Source: Methanosphaera sp.
Lineage (GTDB): Archaea; Methanobacteriota; Methanobacteria; Methanobacteriales; Methanobacteriaceae
Direction of reading: 5' to 3'
NCBI RefSeq assembly: GCF_022768985.1
Contig: NZ_JALEKL010000011.1
Location: 178,327-242,326, forward strand
Length of the DNA stretch: 64,000 bases
The position numbers and the translations under genes were made by a program. This document shows positions 18,261 to 27,835 of this stretch, piece after piece; position 1 is the stretch's first letter, and each line of letters opens with the position of its first letter. A model generated the notes under the pieces. That model ran no database searches and was not told where the DNA came from. It saw only the letters and a program-made list of their open reading frames with translations.

Positions 18261-18815
18261 ATGAGAGCTTTTCTTGCTATTGAATTAAATGATTATGTTA
18301 TTGAAAATATTCTTAAAACTCAACAAGTTCTTGATGAAAACTCCACATCACGCCTAAAACATGTAGAACGTGAAAATATGCATCTTACAGTTAAATTTTT
18401 TGGAGATATTAATGAACGTAAATTAAAACAGATAAAAAGAATCATAAATGAAACAATTGAATCTTATAAGCCTTATACTATGAAGGTTACAGGTGTTGGT
18501 GCATTTGCAAATATCAAACATCCTAAGACTATATGGACTACAGTAAAAGATAAAGAGAAAAATACCATTAATCTTATCCGTAATTTAGATGATAAATTTG
18601 CAGATATTGGATTTAAAAAAGAGCGAAGCTATAAGCCTCATATTACAATTTCAAGAGTAAAACAATTAAATGATGCACAAAATCTAAGTAAGACTCTTTC
18701 TGATATGAAGGGTAATTATTATGGAAAAGTTGATGTTAATAAAATTGTTCTAAAATCAAGTACTCTTACACCTGATGGTCCTATCTATAAAAATGAGGAA
18801 GAATTCATATTATAA
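18261..18815 (+). CDS. thpR: RNA 2',3'-cyclic phosphodiesterase
   Basis: 2H phosphoesterase family (LigT/ThpR), opening 2',3'-cyclic phosphate ends of RNA. Both catalytic HxTx motifs are present: HLTV at 41-44 and HITI at 127-130. Length 184 aa is typical. AAAAGGGGA precedes the ATG. In archaea this gene often neighbours the CCA-adding enzyme, which lies 1.3 kb downstream on the same strand, consistent with a tRNA-processing role. Confidence 0.94.
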   Translation: MRAFLAIELNDYVIENILKTQQVLDENSTSRLKHVERENMHLTVKFFGDINERKLKQIKRIINETIESYKPYTMKVTGVGAFANIKHPKTIWTTVKDKEKNTINLIRNLDDKFADIGFKKERSYKPHITISRVKQLNDAQNLSKTLSDMKGNYYGKVDVNKIVLKSSTLTPDGPIYKNEEEFIL

Positions 18816-18834
18816 ATTTAGGAGTGTGTTATTT

Positions 18835-19389
18835 TTGAAGATTGTTGTTGCAATAACAGGTGCAAGTGGTGTTATCTATGGAATTAGACTCATTGAGGAG
18901 CTTAAAAAGTGTGATATTGAAGTTCATCTTATAATGTCATCTACTGCAAAAAAAGTTATTGAACATGAAACAAGCTACAAGTCAAGTGATGTTGCATCTA
19001 TGGCAGATTTCTGCTATGATGAGGATGACTTATTTGCAATAGTTAATAGTGGATCATTTAAGTTTGATGCATGTATTGTTATTCCATGTACAATGAAGAC
19101 ATTATCTGCAATTGCAAATGGTTATGGTGATAATACAATAACACGTGTATGTGATGTGGCTTTAAAGGAAAAACGTACACTTATAATTACACCACGTGAA
19201 ACACCACTTAGATGTGTTCATCTTGAAAATATGCTTAAAATAGCTCGTGAAGGTGCTACAATTCTTCCTGCAATGCCTGGATTTTATCATAATCCTGAAA
19301 CTGTTGATGATCAGATCAATTTTATCTTAGGAAAAATTCTTGATTTATTAAATATTGATAATAATCTATTTACTAAATGGAAACAATAA
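18835..19389 (+). CDS. ubiX: UbiX-family flavin prenyltransferase
   Basis: Makes prenylated FMN, the cofactor of UbiD-type decarboxylases. The N-terminus begins KIVVAITGASGVIYG, and IPCTMKTLSAIA and LIITPRETPL are the family FMN/phosphate-site motifs. Length is 184 aa. The TTG at 18835 is chosen because AGGAGTG lies about seven bases upstream and an in-frame ATG further upstream lies within thpR. It follows thpR by 19 bases. Confidence 0.93.
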   Translation: MKIVVAITGASGVIYGIRLIEELKKCDIEVHLIMSSTAKKVIEHETSYKSSDVASMADFCYDEDDLFAIVNSGSFKFDACIVIPCTMKTLSAIANGYGDNTITRVCDVALKEKRTLIITPRETPLRCVHLENMLKIAREGATILPAMPGFYHNPETVDDQINFILGKILDLLNIDNNLFTKWKQ

Positions 19390-19481
19390 AGATATTTATA
19401 TGAAAAAAAAATAATTCCTATTTTCAAAAAAATAGGATCCCTTAATTCATAAAATTAACCATAATACGGTGGTGTTAGATT

Positions 19482-20057
19482 ATGTATTTTGAAATAACTG
19501 CAGATGATGAATTTATTAAAACAGAAAAAGTACCAGGACCTACAAAAGAAGAAATAAGAGCACTTGTAATAAGTAAAATGAGACTTAATGATGAGGATGT
19601 TGTTGTAGATATTGGATGTGGAACAGGTGGACTTTCTGTTGAATTTGCAAAACGTGCAAAAAGAGTATATAGTGTTGACCAGAATCCTGAGGCAATTAAG
19701 ACAACACGTGCAAATCTAGAAAAATTTGGTATAGCAAATAAAGTTGAATTAATAGAAGAAGAAGGTCTTCAAGCACTTGATTCAATTAATGACTTTACAA
19801 AACTTATGATTGGTGGAAGTGGTGGAAATCTTGACAATATCATAGAAGAAGGTTACATTAGACTTCCTGTAGGTGGACAGATTGTTATTACATCAATTGT
19901 TCTTGAAACTGCAACAGATAGTGTTCATATGCTTAAAGATTTAGGAGCAGAACCTGAAGTTGTAAATCTCTGTGTATCTAAAGGAACACTTCTTGATCGT
20001 GGAGTAATGATGAAAGCATTAAATCCTATTACAATTGTAAGTGCAAAGAAAATATAA
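19482..20057 (+). CDS. cbiT: Cobalt-precorrin-6B C(15)-methyltransferase (decarboxylating)
   Basis: Corrin-ring methyltransferase of the anaerobic cobalamin pathway. Visible are PGPTKEEIRALVISKM near the N-terminus and the SAM motif DIGCGTGGLSVEFA (about 43-56), followed by the acidic SVDQNP. At 191 aa it is the stand-alone CbiT rather than the CobL fusion. It is functionally linked to cbiD at 6956, although the genes are not adjacent. Confidence 0.92.
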   Translation: MYFEITADDEFIKTEKVPGPTKEEIRALVISKMRLNDEDVVVDIGCGTGGLSVEFAKRAKRVYSVDQNPEAIKTTRANLEKFGIANKVELIEEEGLQALDSINDFTKLMIGGSGGNLDNIIEEGYIRLPVGGQIVITSIVLETATDSVHMLKDLGAEPEVVNLCVSKGTLLDRGVMMKALNPITIVSAKKI

Positions 20058-20072
20058 ATATAACTTTTTAAT

Positions 20073-20088
20073 CTCTCCTCCCCTTTTT
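20073..20088 (+). terminator. C-rich block plus T-tract after cbiT
   Basis: CTCTCCTCCCC followed directly by five T lies 16 to 31 bases after the cbiT stop. It matches the recurring end signal seen elsewhere in the window. Confidence 0.55.
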
Positions 20089-20113
20089 AACTATTTTTAA
20101 TAATATTTTACAG

Positions 20114-21484
20114 GTGATTAGTATATATAATGAAATTTTAGATGAAATAAAGCCATCAGATGAAAGACGTAGTGAAGTTTTAGAATTTAGTGATGAAATT
20201 AAAGATATTATCACAACATATGCAAAAGGTGTGGGTGTTGATATTAAATGTTATCTTGTTGGATCTGTTGCTAAGAAGACTTCTCTTAAAAATAAGGCAG
20301 ATATTGATATTTTCATGGCATTTAACACATCATATAGTGATGATGAACTTAAAGATTATGGACTTGACTTTGGACGTCATTGTATTAATACACTAGGTGG
20401 TACATCAGAGATTCGTTATGCATCACATCCATATATTACAGGTTTTATTAATGGATTTGAAATTGACTTTGTTCCATGCTATGATATTGAGGATGCATCA
20501 AATATTAAATCTGCTGTTGATCGTACAATTCATCATACAAAATATATTAAATCACACATTACAGATACAGAGGCAGATGAGGTACTTCTTCTTAAGAAGT
20601 TTATGAGATCTGTTAATACATATGGTGCAAACTTTAAAGTTAGTGGATTTTCAGGATATCTTTGTGAACTATTAATTGCACATTATCATTCATTTGATGC
20701 TGTAATTGATGCTGCAGCAAATATGTGGAGTTATGGATTTGAAATTGATCTTGAAGATTATGGTACTTGTTGTAATTTCAAAGATCCTTTCATTGTTATT
20801 GATCCTGTTGATAAAAATCGTAATGTTGCAGCAGCACTTACTCTTCAGAAGTATAATGAATTTATTATGGCAGCACGTAACTACCAGAGCAATCCATGTC
20901 GTGAGTTTTTCACAGATCGTAATGTTAATACAACAGCAGGTGAAATATCTGAAATTTTTACAAATCGTGCAACTAAATGTTACATCTTAAGTGTTGATGT
21001 TCCAGATCTACCTGATGATGTTATCTATCCTCAAATTGATAAGACTACTAAATCATTTAAGCGTGTAAGTGAAATGTATGATTTTAATGTTATTAAAAGT
21101 GGATATTATATGAAAGATAACACAGTATTTATGATTTTTGAATATGAAGTAGATGAACTATCAAATATTAAGATTCATAATGGTCCTAAACTTTCAGATA
21201 AGATTAACTGTGAAAACTTTAAAAATAAATATCCTGATGCATATATTCGTGGTGATAAGCTTATTAATTTATCTGAGCGTAAATATACAACAGTTGTTGA
21301 TATGATTAATTCAATAGTTAAAAAGGAAAATATTTCAATACTTAAGCTTGGAAAGAATATTAAAAAAGAGATTTTAAAAGATTATAAGTTATTTAATGTC
21401 TTTGAATTTATAGACTCTGCTGAAGATGAAGATTTAAGAAATTTATACTTGTATCTTAATGAAAATTATAATATTGAAAGATAG
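20114..21484 (+). CDS. cca: CCA-adding enzyme (archaeal class I tRNA nucleotidyltransferase)
   Basis: Adds CCA to tRNA 3' ends without a template. The nucleotidyltransferase site is LVGSVAKKTSLKNKADIDIF (about 48-67) with GS 50-51 and the metal-binding Asp63 and Asp65; a third Asp is in FEIDFVPCYDI. Length 456 aa fits archaeal class I. The start is unusual: the only standard codon nearby is GTG 20114, which itself lies in AGGTGAT and would be an ideal ribosome-binding site for a non-standard start a few codons later. The last bases converge on priS with a 12-base gap. Confidence 0.93.
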   Translation: MISIYNEILDEIKPSDERRSEVLEFSDEIKDIITTYAKGVGVDIKCYLVGSVAKKTSLKNKADIDIFMAFNTSYSDDELKDYGLDFGRHCINTLGGTSEIRYASHPYITGFINGFEIDFVPCYDIEDASNIKSAVDRTIHHTKYIKSHITDTEADEVLLLKKFMRSVNTYGANFKVSGFSGYLCELLIAHYHSFDAVIDAAANMWSYGFEIDLEDYGTCCNFKDPFIVIDPVDKNRNVAAALTLQKYNEFIMAARNYQSNPCREFFTDRNVNTTAGEISEIFTNRATKCYILSVDVPDLPDDVIYPQIDKTTKSFKRVSEMYDFNVIKSGYYMKDNTVFMIFEYEVDELSNIKIHNGPKLSDKINCENFKNKYPDAYIRGDKLINLSERKYTTVVDMINSIVKKENISILKLGKNIKKEILKDYKLFNVFEFIDSAEDEDLRNLYLYLNENYNIER

Positions 21485-21496
21485 ATTAATTTAGTT

Positions 21497-22468
21497 TTAA
21501 TCTTTTCTTTCATATACAAATTTTGGCACTGCATCATCAAATGGATCGAATGTTTCAATATTTCTTATTAGTGTTGACTTCATTGATACTTTTGAATGTA
21601 GTGTTGATGGTAGTCTGAGTATACGTTTAAGGTCTATTGATACTTTTGTATCTGCAATTGCAAGATTAAGTCGTGCTACTGCCTCTTCCAGGTTTTTATA
21701 TCGTCTTGGTCCTATGTTTCTTTTAAATAATCCCCAACTGTCTGGTAGTTGATTTCTATTTTTTATTGTGTCTTTTAGTAGTTTTTCATTTACATCTATT
21801 TTTGTTGTAGGCTTTAGGTGTTGTATTGTATAGTTCATCCACTTTTTAAAGTTTGCATAGTATCCAAATGGTATTGTAAATGATTGAAACTGGTCATATC
21901 CTAGTGTTTTTGCATCGGACATGTCAGGTACTTTTGCTCCCATTGTATATTGGATTATATCTCCACGCATTTCACTTGTCATATCCATTATATTTTCATC
22001 AACAACTCGTACATGGTATCCTCGCCCTGAATATACCATGTTTATATTTTTAATACCTAGATCTGTTAGTGTATCTTTTATCATGCATACTATTTCTTTT
22101 GCCTGATTTAAGCATTCAGGACATACTTCACCTTCACTACAATCACATACTCTTATTGGTACATCTTTTGCATCTACATCAAATACAAACTCTGATTTCT
22201 GCCATCCTCCTCTTCTTTCTGGATTGTCATAGTATGCAACTGATACATATGCTGCAAATGGTCTTCGTGCTTTCATAAACCTTTTAAGATGTAGTGCATC
22301 ATTAAATGTCTTGTATCTATCGTTTGGTCCTTGTCCTATGTGGTCAAATCCAAATTCACGACTTAGTATTGAATCTAGTATAAAATCTGGAATATCATTT
22401 ACATCCCATTCTTCTCTGTAGAATATTGTTCTTTCATCAACTGTTGCAGGTTTTAGTTCAATTTCCAT
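21497..22468 (-). CDS. priS: DNA primase small (catalytic) subunit
   Basis: Catalytic subunit of the archaeal/eukaryotic-type primase. The active-site acidic motif is FDVDAKD (about 93-99). Next to it is a zinc-binding insertion with Cys-x-Cys and C-P-E-C ([12 protein letters not shown]). A further signature is [10 protein letters not shown]. Length is 323 aa. It is translated from an ATG with GGGTGA inside the end of priL, five bases downstream of the priL stop, so the two subunits are co-expressed. Confidence 0.95.
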   Translation of the reverse strand: MEIELKPATVDERTIFYREEWDVNDIPDFILDSILSREFGFDHIGQGPNDRYKTFNDALHLKRFMKARRPFAAYVSVAYYDNPERRGGWQKSEFVFDVDAKDVPIRVCDCSEGEVCPECLNQAKEIVCMIKDTLTDLGIKNINMVYSGRGYHVRVVDENIMDMTSEMRGDIIQYTMGAKVPDMSDAKTLGYDQFQSFTIPFGYYANFKKWMNYTIQHLKPTTKIDVNEKLLKDTIKNRNQLPDSWGLFKRNIGPRRYKNLEEAVARLNLAIADTKVSIDLKRILRLPSTLHSKVSMKSTLIRNIETFDPFDDAVPKFVYERKD

Positions 22469-22473
22469 AACTT

Positions 22474-23823
22474 CTATTCACCCTTTTTTTGTTTTTTATT
22501 TTTCAGGTTTAGTTTTCTTTTCCGGTTGTAGTATGTTAGTGGATTTCCTATATTTTTACAATCAGCACATGGTATACATAAACTTGGCATGTGTAGTTTT
22601 ATTTTTTCACAACTCATTGGTGTATACCAGTGTGTTTCACCTTCATTGTCAATTTTTAGTTCATCATGCATTCCAAAGCCTAACTTTGAGTTGATGTTTA
22701 TCTTTTCTTGTGGTTGATCTTTAAATAGTGGTGGTCTACATGCCCCTGCTGCTTCATATATCATTGGTATTACTTCATTTAACGTTATTTCAAGGTTTGG
22801 ATCTACCTCTGATACTTTAATGCTTCGTTGTTGTGCAAATACTCCAGGATAAAGTCTTGCATACGATAGAAATGGTGTTAAAAACAGTACTATTGCATCG
22901 TTACGTCCACCACTTTTTATTCCCTGCATACATTTTGCAACACATGGTGCAAATGCATCTGTATCATATGGTGTGGGTTTGTTATCTGCAAATGATCCTC
23001 CCATCATTCCACCTGATGCTCCGAAGCGTAACTGTTGTGCTTTTTGTTCTAATGTGCGTATTTCATCAGCTGATGTTTTCATTATTGGGTTAGGTTCCAC
23101 CATCTTCTTTGACATTTCATGAACTGTCTGCATATAGTTTTTAGTTTTAAGCATTACTATACTTATAAGCAGTTTTGACTTAATAAATACTCCTGCTGTT
23201 ATATTATAGACATCTATTGGATAGCGTCCTTCTATTTTATCTCCAAATTCTTCAATAAAATCTTCATATTCAATTATTATACGTCCATCTGCAATAAGTA
23301 GCTTATTAAAATCTAATTCTCCCATGGCAAGTACATCTTTTATATCATACCAGTATAGCTTTGATGTGTCAACAACTTCTGCTAGTGCTTCTCTGTAGAA
23401 TCTATCCCTTGTTTCTGTTGTTTCATTGTCAAGCTTTTCAAGTCGCATCCTCATTAGTTCTGCTTGCATCTGTATAACTTGTTTTGCCTCATTTGAATCT
23501 GCACCAAATTCTATTGCAACTATCTGACATAACAAATAAAATGCTACAACATCATATTCATAGATGTCAGGATTAAATAGATACATGTAGTTTTTATGGT
23601 CAAATTTCTTTGTATCTTTAAGAAGATACCATTCAAATTTCTTTAATGCTAACTGTTTTATTGTATGTGGTATTACTGTTGATGTAAGATTTTGAAGATT
23701 TGTTTTTTTAATTAATTCTTTAAGTTCTTCATTTTCTGCATCAAGATTATTTATATCTCCCAGTTTTCGTACAATTTCTGTTGCATCTGTATTAAATGGA
23801 TTAATATATGAAGTTTCTATCAT
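22474..23823 (-). CDS. priL: DNA primase large subunit
   Basis: Regulatory iron-sulfur subunit of archaeal primase, 449 aa. The C-terminal half carries the four Fe-S cysteines: one in ACRPPLF, one in MSCEKIK and two in LCIPCADC. The N-terminal half is helical. No ribosome-binding site precedes the ATG, and a TATA-like element is centred about 27 bases upstream, so the transcript is probably leaderless. It is first in priL-priS and divergent from metG. Confidence 0.93.
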   Translation of the reverse strand: MIETSYINPFNTDATEIVRKLGDINNLDAENEELKELIKKTNLQNLTSTVIPHTIKQLALKKFEWYLLKDTKKFDHKNYMYLFNPDIYEYDVVAFYLLCQIVAIEFGADSNEAKQVIQMQAELMRMRLEKLDNETTETRDRFYREALAEVVDTSKLYWYDIKDVLAMGELDFNKLLIADGRIIIEYEDFIEEFGDKIEGRYPIDVYNITAGVFIKSKLLISIVMLKTKNYMQTVHEMSKKMVEPNPIMKTSADEIRTLEQKAQQLRFGASGGMMGGSFADNKPTPYDTDAFAPCVAKCMQGIKSGGRNDAIVLFLTPFLSYARLYPGVFAQQRSIKVSEVDPNLEITLNEVIPMIYEAAGACRPPLFKDQPQEKININSKLGFGMHDELKIDNEGETHWYTPMSCEKIKLHMPSLCIPCADCKNIGNPLTYYNRKRKLNLKNKKQKKGE

Positions 23824-23840
23824 AGTAATTATAGTATTTA

Positions 23841-23857
23841 TTTTTTATAGTATATCA
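23841..23857 (-). promoter_or_regulatory. Probable TATA box of priL
   Basis: On the minus strand TGATATACTATAAAAAA is centred about 27 bases before the priL ATG. This spacing predicts transcription starting at or next to the start codon. Confidence 0.45.
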
Positions 23858-23987
23858 TTTTAATTTAGGAAAGTAATTTATGATTGTAATAAATTCTAGT
23901 AAATTAAATATGTTATTAAGTTAATAATAATATTAATAAAAATAACTTATAATATTAAATATTTTTTTTATAAAAAAACTTATAAAC

Positions 23988-24089
23988 GATGCTAATATCA
24001 GCCTTAGATGTGATTTTCATATTATAAAATTAAAATAAGATTGTAATATATTATAATTAAGATGAAAAGCTGATAAAAACAATTGCATC
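23988..24089 (+). promoter_or_regulatory. Nested hairpin in the metG leader
   Basis: Four nested complementary segments lie 33 to 134 bases before the metG ATG. They are GATGC 23988-23992 with GCATC 24085-24089, TATCAGC 23996-24002 with GCTGATA 24069-24075, TTTTCAT 24014-24020 with ATGAAAA 24062-24068, and ATTATAA 24021-24027 with TTATAAT 24051-24057. They total 26 base pairs around a 23-base apical loop. The outer two stems contain G-C pairs. It could be a regulatory leader, provided transcription starts upstream of 23988. Confidence 0.4.
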
Positions 24090-24121
24090 AATGAAAAAAA
24101 TAGGTAGGAGAATAAAAGATA

Positions 24122-26158
24122 ATGAGTAAATTATTTATATCATGTGCACTTCCTTATGCAAATGGTGCATGTCATCTTGGACATCTCAGATCAACATATA
24201 TTCCTGCAGATATCTATGCAAGATACAACCGTATGAATGGTGTTGACACAGTAATGGTATGTTCTACAGATGAACATGGAACACCTATTGCTGTTCGTGC
24301 AGAACAAGAAGGACGTGAGCCTAAAGAAATTACAGATATTTACCATGAACTTATTGGTAATGACCTTAAAAATGCTGACATATCACTTGACAGCTTTAGA
24401 CGTACAACTGATAAAAAACACTATGAAATGGCTCAAAGCTTCTTTAATGACTTATATGATAAAGGATACGTCTATGAAAAAGTTATAGATCAATTATACT
24501 GTGATAAATGTAACCGTGGACTTCCTGACCGTTATGTTGAAGGTATCTGTCCTCACTGTCATAGTGAAGCTCGTGGAGATCAATGTGAAGTATGTGGTCG
24601 TCATCTTGACCCTACAGATCTTGAAGAACCACAATGTCTTATCTGTGGAAGTCGTCCACATATTAAGCCATCAACACAGTACTACTTTAATCTTGAAAAA
24701 TTTGAAGAACCACTACGCCAGTGGATCTATGAAAACAGCCACCTTCAAAGCTATGTTCAAAACTTTGCAAAAGAATGGCTAAAAGATGGTCTTAAAGATT
24801 GGAGTATGACACGTGACATGAAATGGGGAATTCCAGTACCAGTCGGTGATGTGGATGATAAAGTATTATATGTATGGGCTGAAGCTTTCATTGGATATCA
24901 ATCATCAGCAGCACAATGGGCAGAAGAACATGGACTTAACTGGAAGGATTACTGGGATGATAAAACAGTACACTTCATAGGAAAAGATATTATTTATCAT
25001 CATACAATCTTCTGGCCAAGTATGCTTATGGCAAATGAAATGTCACTTCCATATTCTGTTATTGGTGGAGGATATCTTTCACTTGAAGGACGTAAAATGT
25101 CAACAAGTAAAGGATGGGTTGTATGGGTAGATGACTTCCTTAAGGAATTTGACAGTGATCTTCTAAGATACTACCTTATAATTAATGCACCACTAAATAA
25201 GGATACAGACTTTGCATGGGAAGACTTCCAAAGACGTATAAATAATGAATTAACAGACAACCTTGGAAACTTCATACACAGAACATTTACATTTACAACA
25301 AAGTTCTTTGATGGTAAAATACCAGAAAAAGGAAGCTTTGATGAAGATGATGCTGCATTTGAAGAAGAAATAAAATCACTTCCACAACGTGTTGGAGATG
25401 CAATTGATGCATTTGAATTCCGTGATGGTCTTCTTGAAATTATGAACACAACAAAAAATGCAAACAAATACTTCAATGATAAAAAACCATGGAAAATGGT
25501 AAAAGAAGATATGGAAAGTGCAAAAACATGTCTTTACCTTTCAAATCAACTTGTACACACACTTAGTGTTGTATTAACACCATATCTCCCTGAAACTGCA
25601 TCTAAAATCCGTGAAGTTCTTGGTATGCCAGGTGACTACACTCCAGGATTTATGAACTTTGATGAAAGAACACCACAAGTAATGTGGGATGAAGCATCTA
25701 ATTTCATGGAAAGTGGAAAAGCTATAGGTAAAGCAAAACCACTCTTTAATAAGATTGAAGATGAAAAAATTAAAAAACAACAAGATAAACTTAAAGCATT
25801 AGAAGAAAAAGAAGAAAAAGAAAATAAAAAAGAGGATGAAAAAATGAGCGATTTAATATCAATAGATGAATTTGCAAAAACAAAACTTGTAGTAGGACAA
25901 ATTAAAGAAGCAGAAGCAATTGAAGGATCAAAAAATCTCCTTAAATTACAAGTAGATCTTGGTGATGAAATAAGACAAGTTGTAGCAGGTATTGCAAAAA
26001 GATATGCTCCTGATGAACTTATTGATCGTAAAGTAATTGTAGTTGCAAATCTTGAACCTGCAAAATTATTCGGTGTAGAATCAAATGGTATGCTTCTTGC
26101 AACAGATAGTATGGAATTATTAACAACTGAAGGTAAAGTAGGTGAATATATAAAATGA
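24122..26158 (+). CDS. metG: Methionyl-tRNA synthetase with C-terminal tRNA-binding domain
   Basis: Charges tRNA-Met. The class I signatures are HLGH in NGACHLGH (about 16-23) and KMSTS in GRKMSTSKG. The connective domain has two zinc knuckles (CDKC, CPHC, CEVC, CLIC). After a Lys/Glu-rich linker (about 543-574), residues 575-678 form an OB-fold tRNA-binding domain of the Trbp111/EMAP type, which dimerises the enzyme. Length is 678 aa. The stop overlaps the next gene by four bases. An ATG with its own GAGGATGA site falls exactly at the tRNA-binding domain. Confidence 0.96.
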   Translation: MSKLFISCALPYANGACHLGHLRSTYIPADIYARYNRMNGVDTVMVCSTDEHGTPIAVRAEQEGREPKEITDIYHELIGNDLKNADISLDSFRRTTDKKHYEMAQSFFNDLYDKGYVYEKVIDQLYCDKCNRGLPDRYVEGICPHCHSEARGDQCEVCGRHLDPTDLEEPQCLICGSRPHIKPSTQYYFNLEKFEEPLRQWIYENSHLQSYVQNFAKEWLKDGLKDWSMTRDMKWGIPVPVGDVDDKVLYVWAEAFIGYQSSAAQWAEEHGLNWKDYWDDKTVHFIGKDIIYHHTIFWPSMLMANEMSLPYSVIGGGYLSLEGRKMSTSKGWVVWVDDFLKEFDSDLLRYYLIINAPLNKDTDFAWEDFQRRINNELTDNLGNFIHRTFTFTTKFFDGKIPEKGSFDEDDAAFEEEIKSLPQRVGDAIDAFEFRDGLLEIMNTTKNANKYFNDKKPWKMVKEDMESAKTCLYLSNQLVHTLSVVLTPYLPETASKIREVLGMPGDYTPGFMNFDERTPQVMWDEASNFMESGKAIGKAKPLFNKIEDEKIKKQQDKLKALEEKEEKENKKEDEKMSDLISIDEFAKTKLVVGQIKEAEAIEGSKNLLKLQVDLGDEIRQVVAGIAKRYAPDELIDRKVIVVANLEPAKLFGVESNGMLLATDSMELLTTEGKVGEYIK

Positions 26159-27789
26159 GCGAATTCTTAGTGACACAGAGTGAGAAATTTCTTAAAGAAA
26201 TCCAACACAAACCTGTTATAGCTGAGAGTATTGAGGACTTTGATAGCTTTATTGAAATATACAGCTATCTTAAATTTAACCTCCTTAAACTCAGAAAAAT
26301 ACGTAACAAAATGGAAGTTAGAGGATTTACAGCACCATATAGTTCTCTGAAACGTTATGGTAAGGGAAATAGTGCAAATTCCGGAGATATTATTCCTGAT
26401 GATGTATATGACCAGTCAAGACATGCACAATATTTTCATATTAAGGCAACAAATAAGAAAAACATTCTCGATCAAGTAAAATCTGCTATTGCATCACATA
26501 AAATAGCAGTAGGTCACTTAGAAGAATATGCTCAAATCACATGTAAAAAATGTGGACAAACATACAAAAGAAATACTATTGAAACAATCCTAAAATACGA
26601 TGAAAACCAGCAATACGATGATGAATACACAGAAACTGAATATGAATGTGTGTGTGATTGTGGATCATCAGAATTTATGTTTGAATCAAATAATACTGGT
26701 CTTAGACGTCTTGAGTTAATTAAGTATCTTCCTCTTGGTGGAGAATATCTGCTTAAACGTTCTCAACTTACAAATTATAGCCTTGAAGCTTATCGTAAGA
26801 TGATTAAAGTTATGCGTCAAGAAAAACGTGGACGTGTAAAGAGTGTTACTGTAATTGCTAAAATTAAGGATGAGAAAACTGGTAAGTGGACTAGTAAAAA
26901 GGTTAATATTGACTATGCTGATGAATCAAACTATGAACTTGAGCTTCGTAAAAGATATGGTAATAATGTTCGTATTGAAATGTTACAATTCCATCATAAA
27001 AAGCCATCTTTAATTAATGATAAGTATGTGCAAAATGCTCTTGCTATTGCATATCTACAGTATTCTGAAAATATTGTAAATAAGGAAATTGATAATATTA
27101 TTCCTAGAAGTATTTCTAATATGGATCGAATTAATACATATAATCAATTAACAGAGGAAGCAAGAAAGGATGCAAGTCATCTTGCACGTGAGGCTGAAGA
27201 GAGAATTGAACTTGAAGAAGAACTTAAATATATCAAGCTTAAAAAGGTTAATCTTATAAATAAAGATCATACACTTGATCGTGGACTTCAAGAGGATTTA
27301 CATAAGCTTGCTGAAATTAAGAAGCATTTCTACATTGAAACTCCTAATATCTTAATGTTATGGGATATTTTCCGTTATTATCTTAGTACATCTGAAAATA
27401 GGCGTAATTCCTATGCTGGACCTTTCCCTAATCTTAGACCTTCACTTGATTCTAATCAACTTAAGGTATTTGACAATGTTTTTAGTAAGGATGTTGTTAA
27501 ATTACTTCAGGAAAATGGTGAAAATATTGATGTTATCAATAATATGAAAGAAGCAATTCAGTATAAAAATGATATTGAAGTTAAACAGAAAAACTTACAT
27601 CTTAAGTCTCAACAGGCAATATATGGTGCTATAGCTCTTAATAAGAAGAGTGATATTTCACTTTCTCATGCTGCTGAATTGTTATATGTTGATAAAGATC
27701 AAGTTGCAGATGAAAAGGCTGCTCTTGAAAAGATTGAAAAGCCATCTACAAATAAGGCTAAGAAGTTCTTAGAAATGATAAATAGATAA
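26155..27789 (+). CDS. DUF530-like conserved protein with zinc ribbon
   Basis: Unknown-function protein of 544 aa that I believe matches the methanogen family DUF530. Residues about 131-178 hold CKKCG and, 40 residues later, CVCDCG, which look like a zinc ribbon. The region 320-370 is a charged helical segment. The ATG overlaps the metG stop (ATGA), so translation is coupled to methionyl-tRNA synthetase. A role around tRNA or translation is only inferred from that coupling. Confidence 0.75.
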   Translation: MSEFLVTQSEKFLKEIQHKPVIAESIEDFDSFIEIYSYLKFNLLKLRKIRNKMEVRGFTAPYSSLKRYGKGNSANSGDIIPDDVYDQSRHAQYFHIKATNKKNILDQVKSAIASHKIAVGHLEEYAQITCKKCGQTYKRNTIETILKYDENQQYDDEYTETEYECVCDCGSSEFMFESNNTGLRRLELIKYLPLGGEYLLKRSQLTNYSLEAYRKMIKVMRQEKRGRVKSVTVIAKIKDEKTGKWTSKKVNIDYADESNYELELRKRYGNNVRIEMLQFHHKKPSLINDKYVQNALAIAYLQYSENIVNKEIDNIIPRSISNMDRINTYNQLTEEARKDASHLAREAEERIELEEELKYIKLKKVNLINKDHTLDRGLQEDLHKLAEIKKHFYIETPNILMLWDIFRYYLSTSENRRNSYAGPFPNLRPSLDSNQLKVFDNVFSKDVVKLLQENGENIDVINNMKEAIQYKNDIEVKQKNLHLKSQQAIYGAIALNKKSDISLSHAAELLYVDKDQVADEKAALEKIEKPSTNKAKKFLEMINR

Positions 27790-27835
27790 AAAATAAGAGA
27801 GATATAAATGATTTTTAGTTGTATTGGGGGTCTTT

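Noticed and set aside
25740..25845. Lys/Glu-rich stretch in metG as a possible frameshift or insertion
   Set aside because: The frame stays open and the stretch is a normal linker before the tRNA-binding domain.
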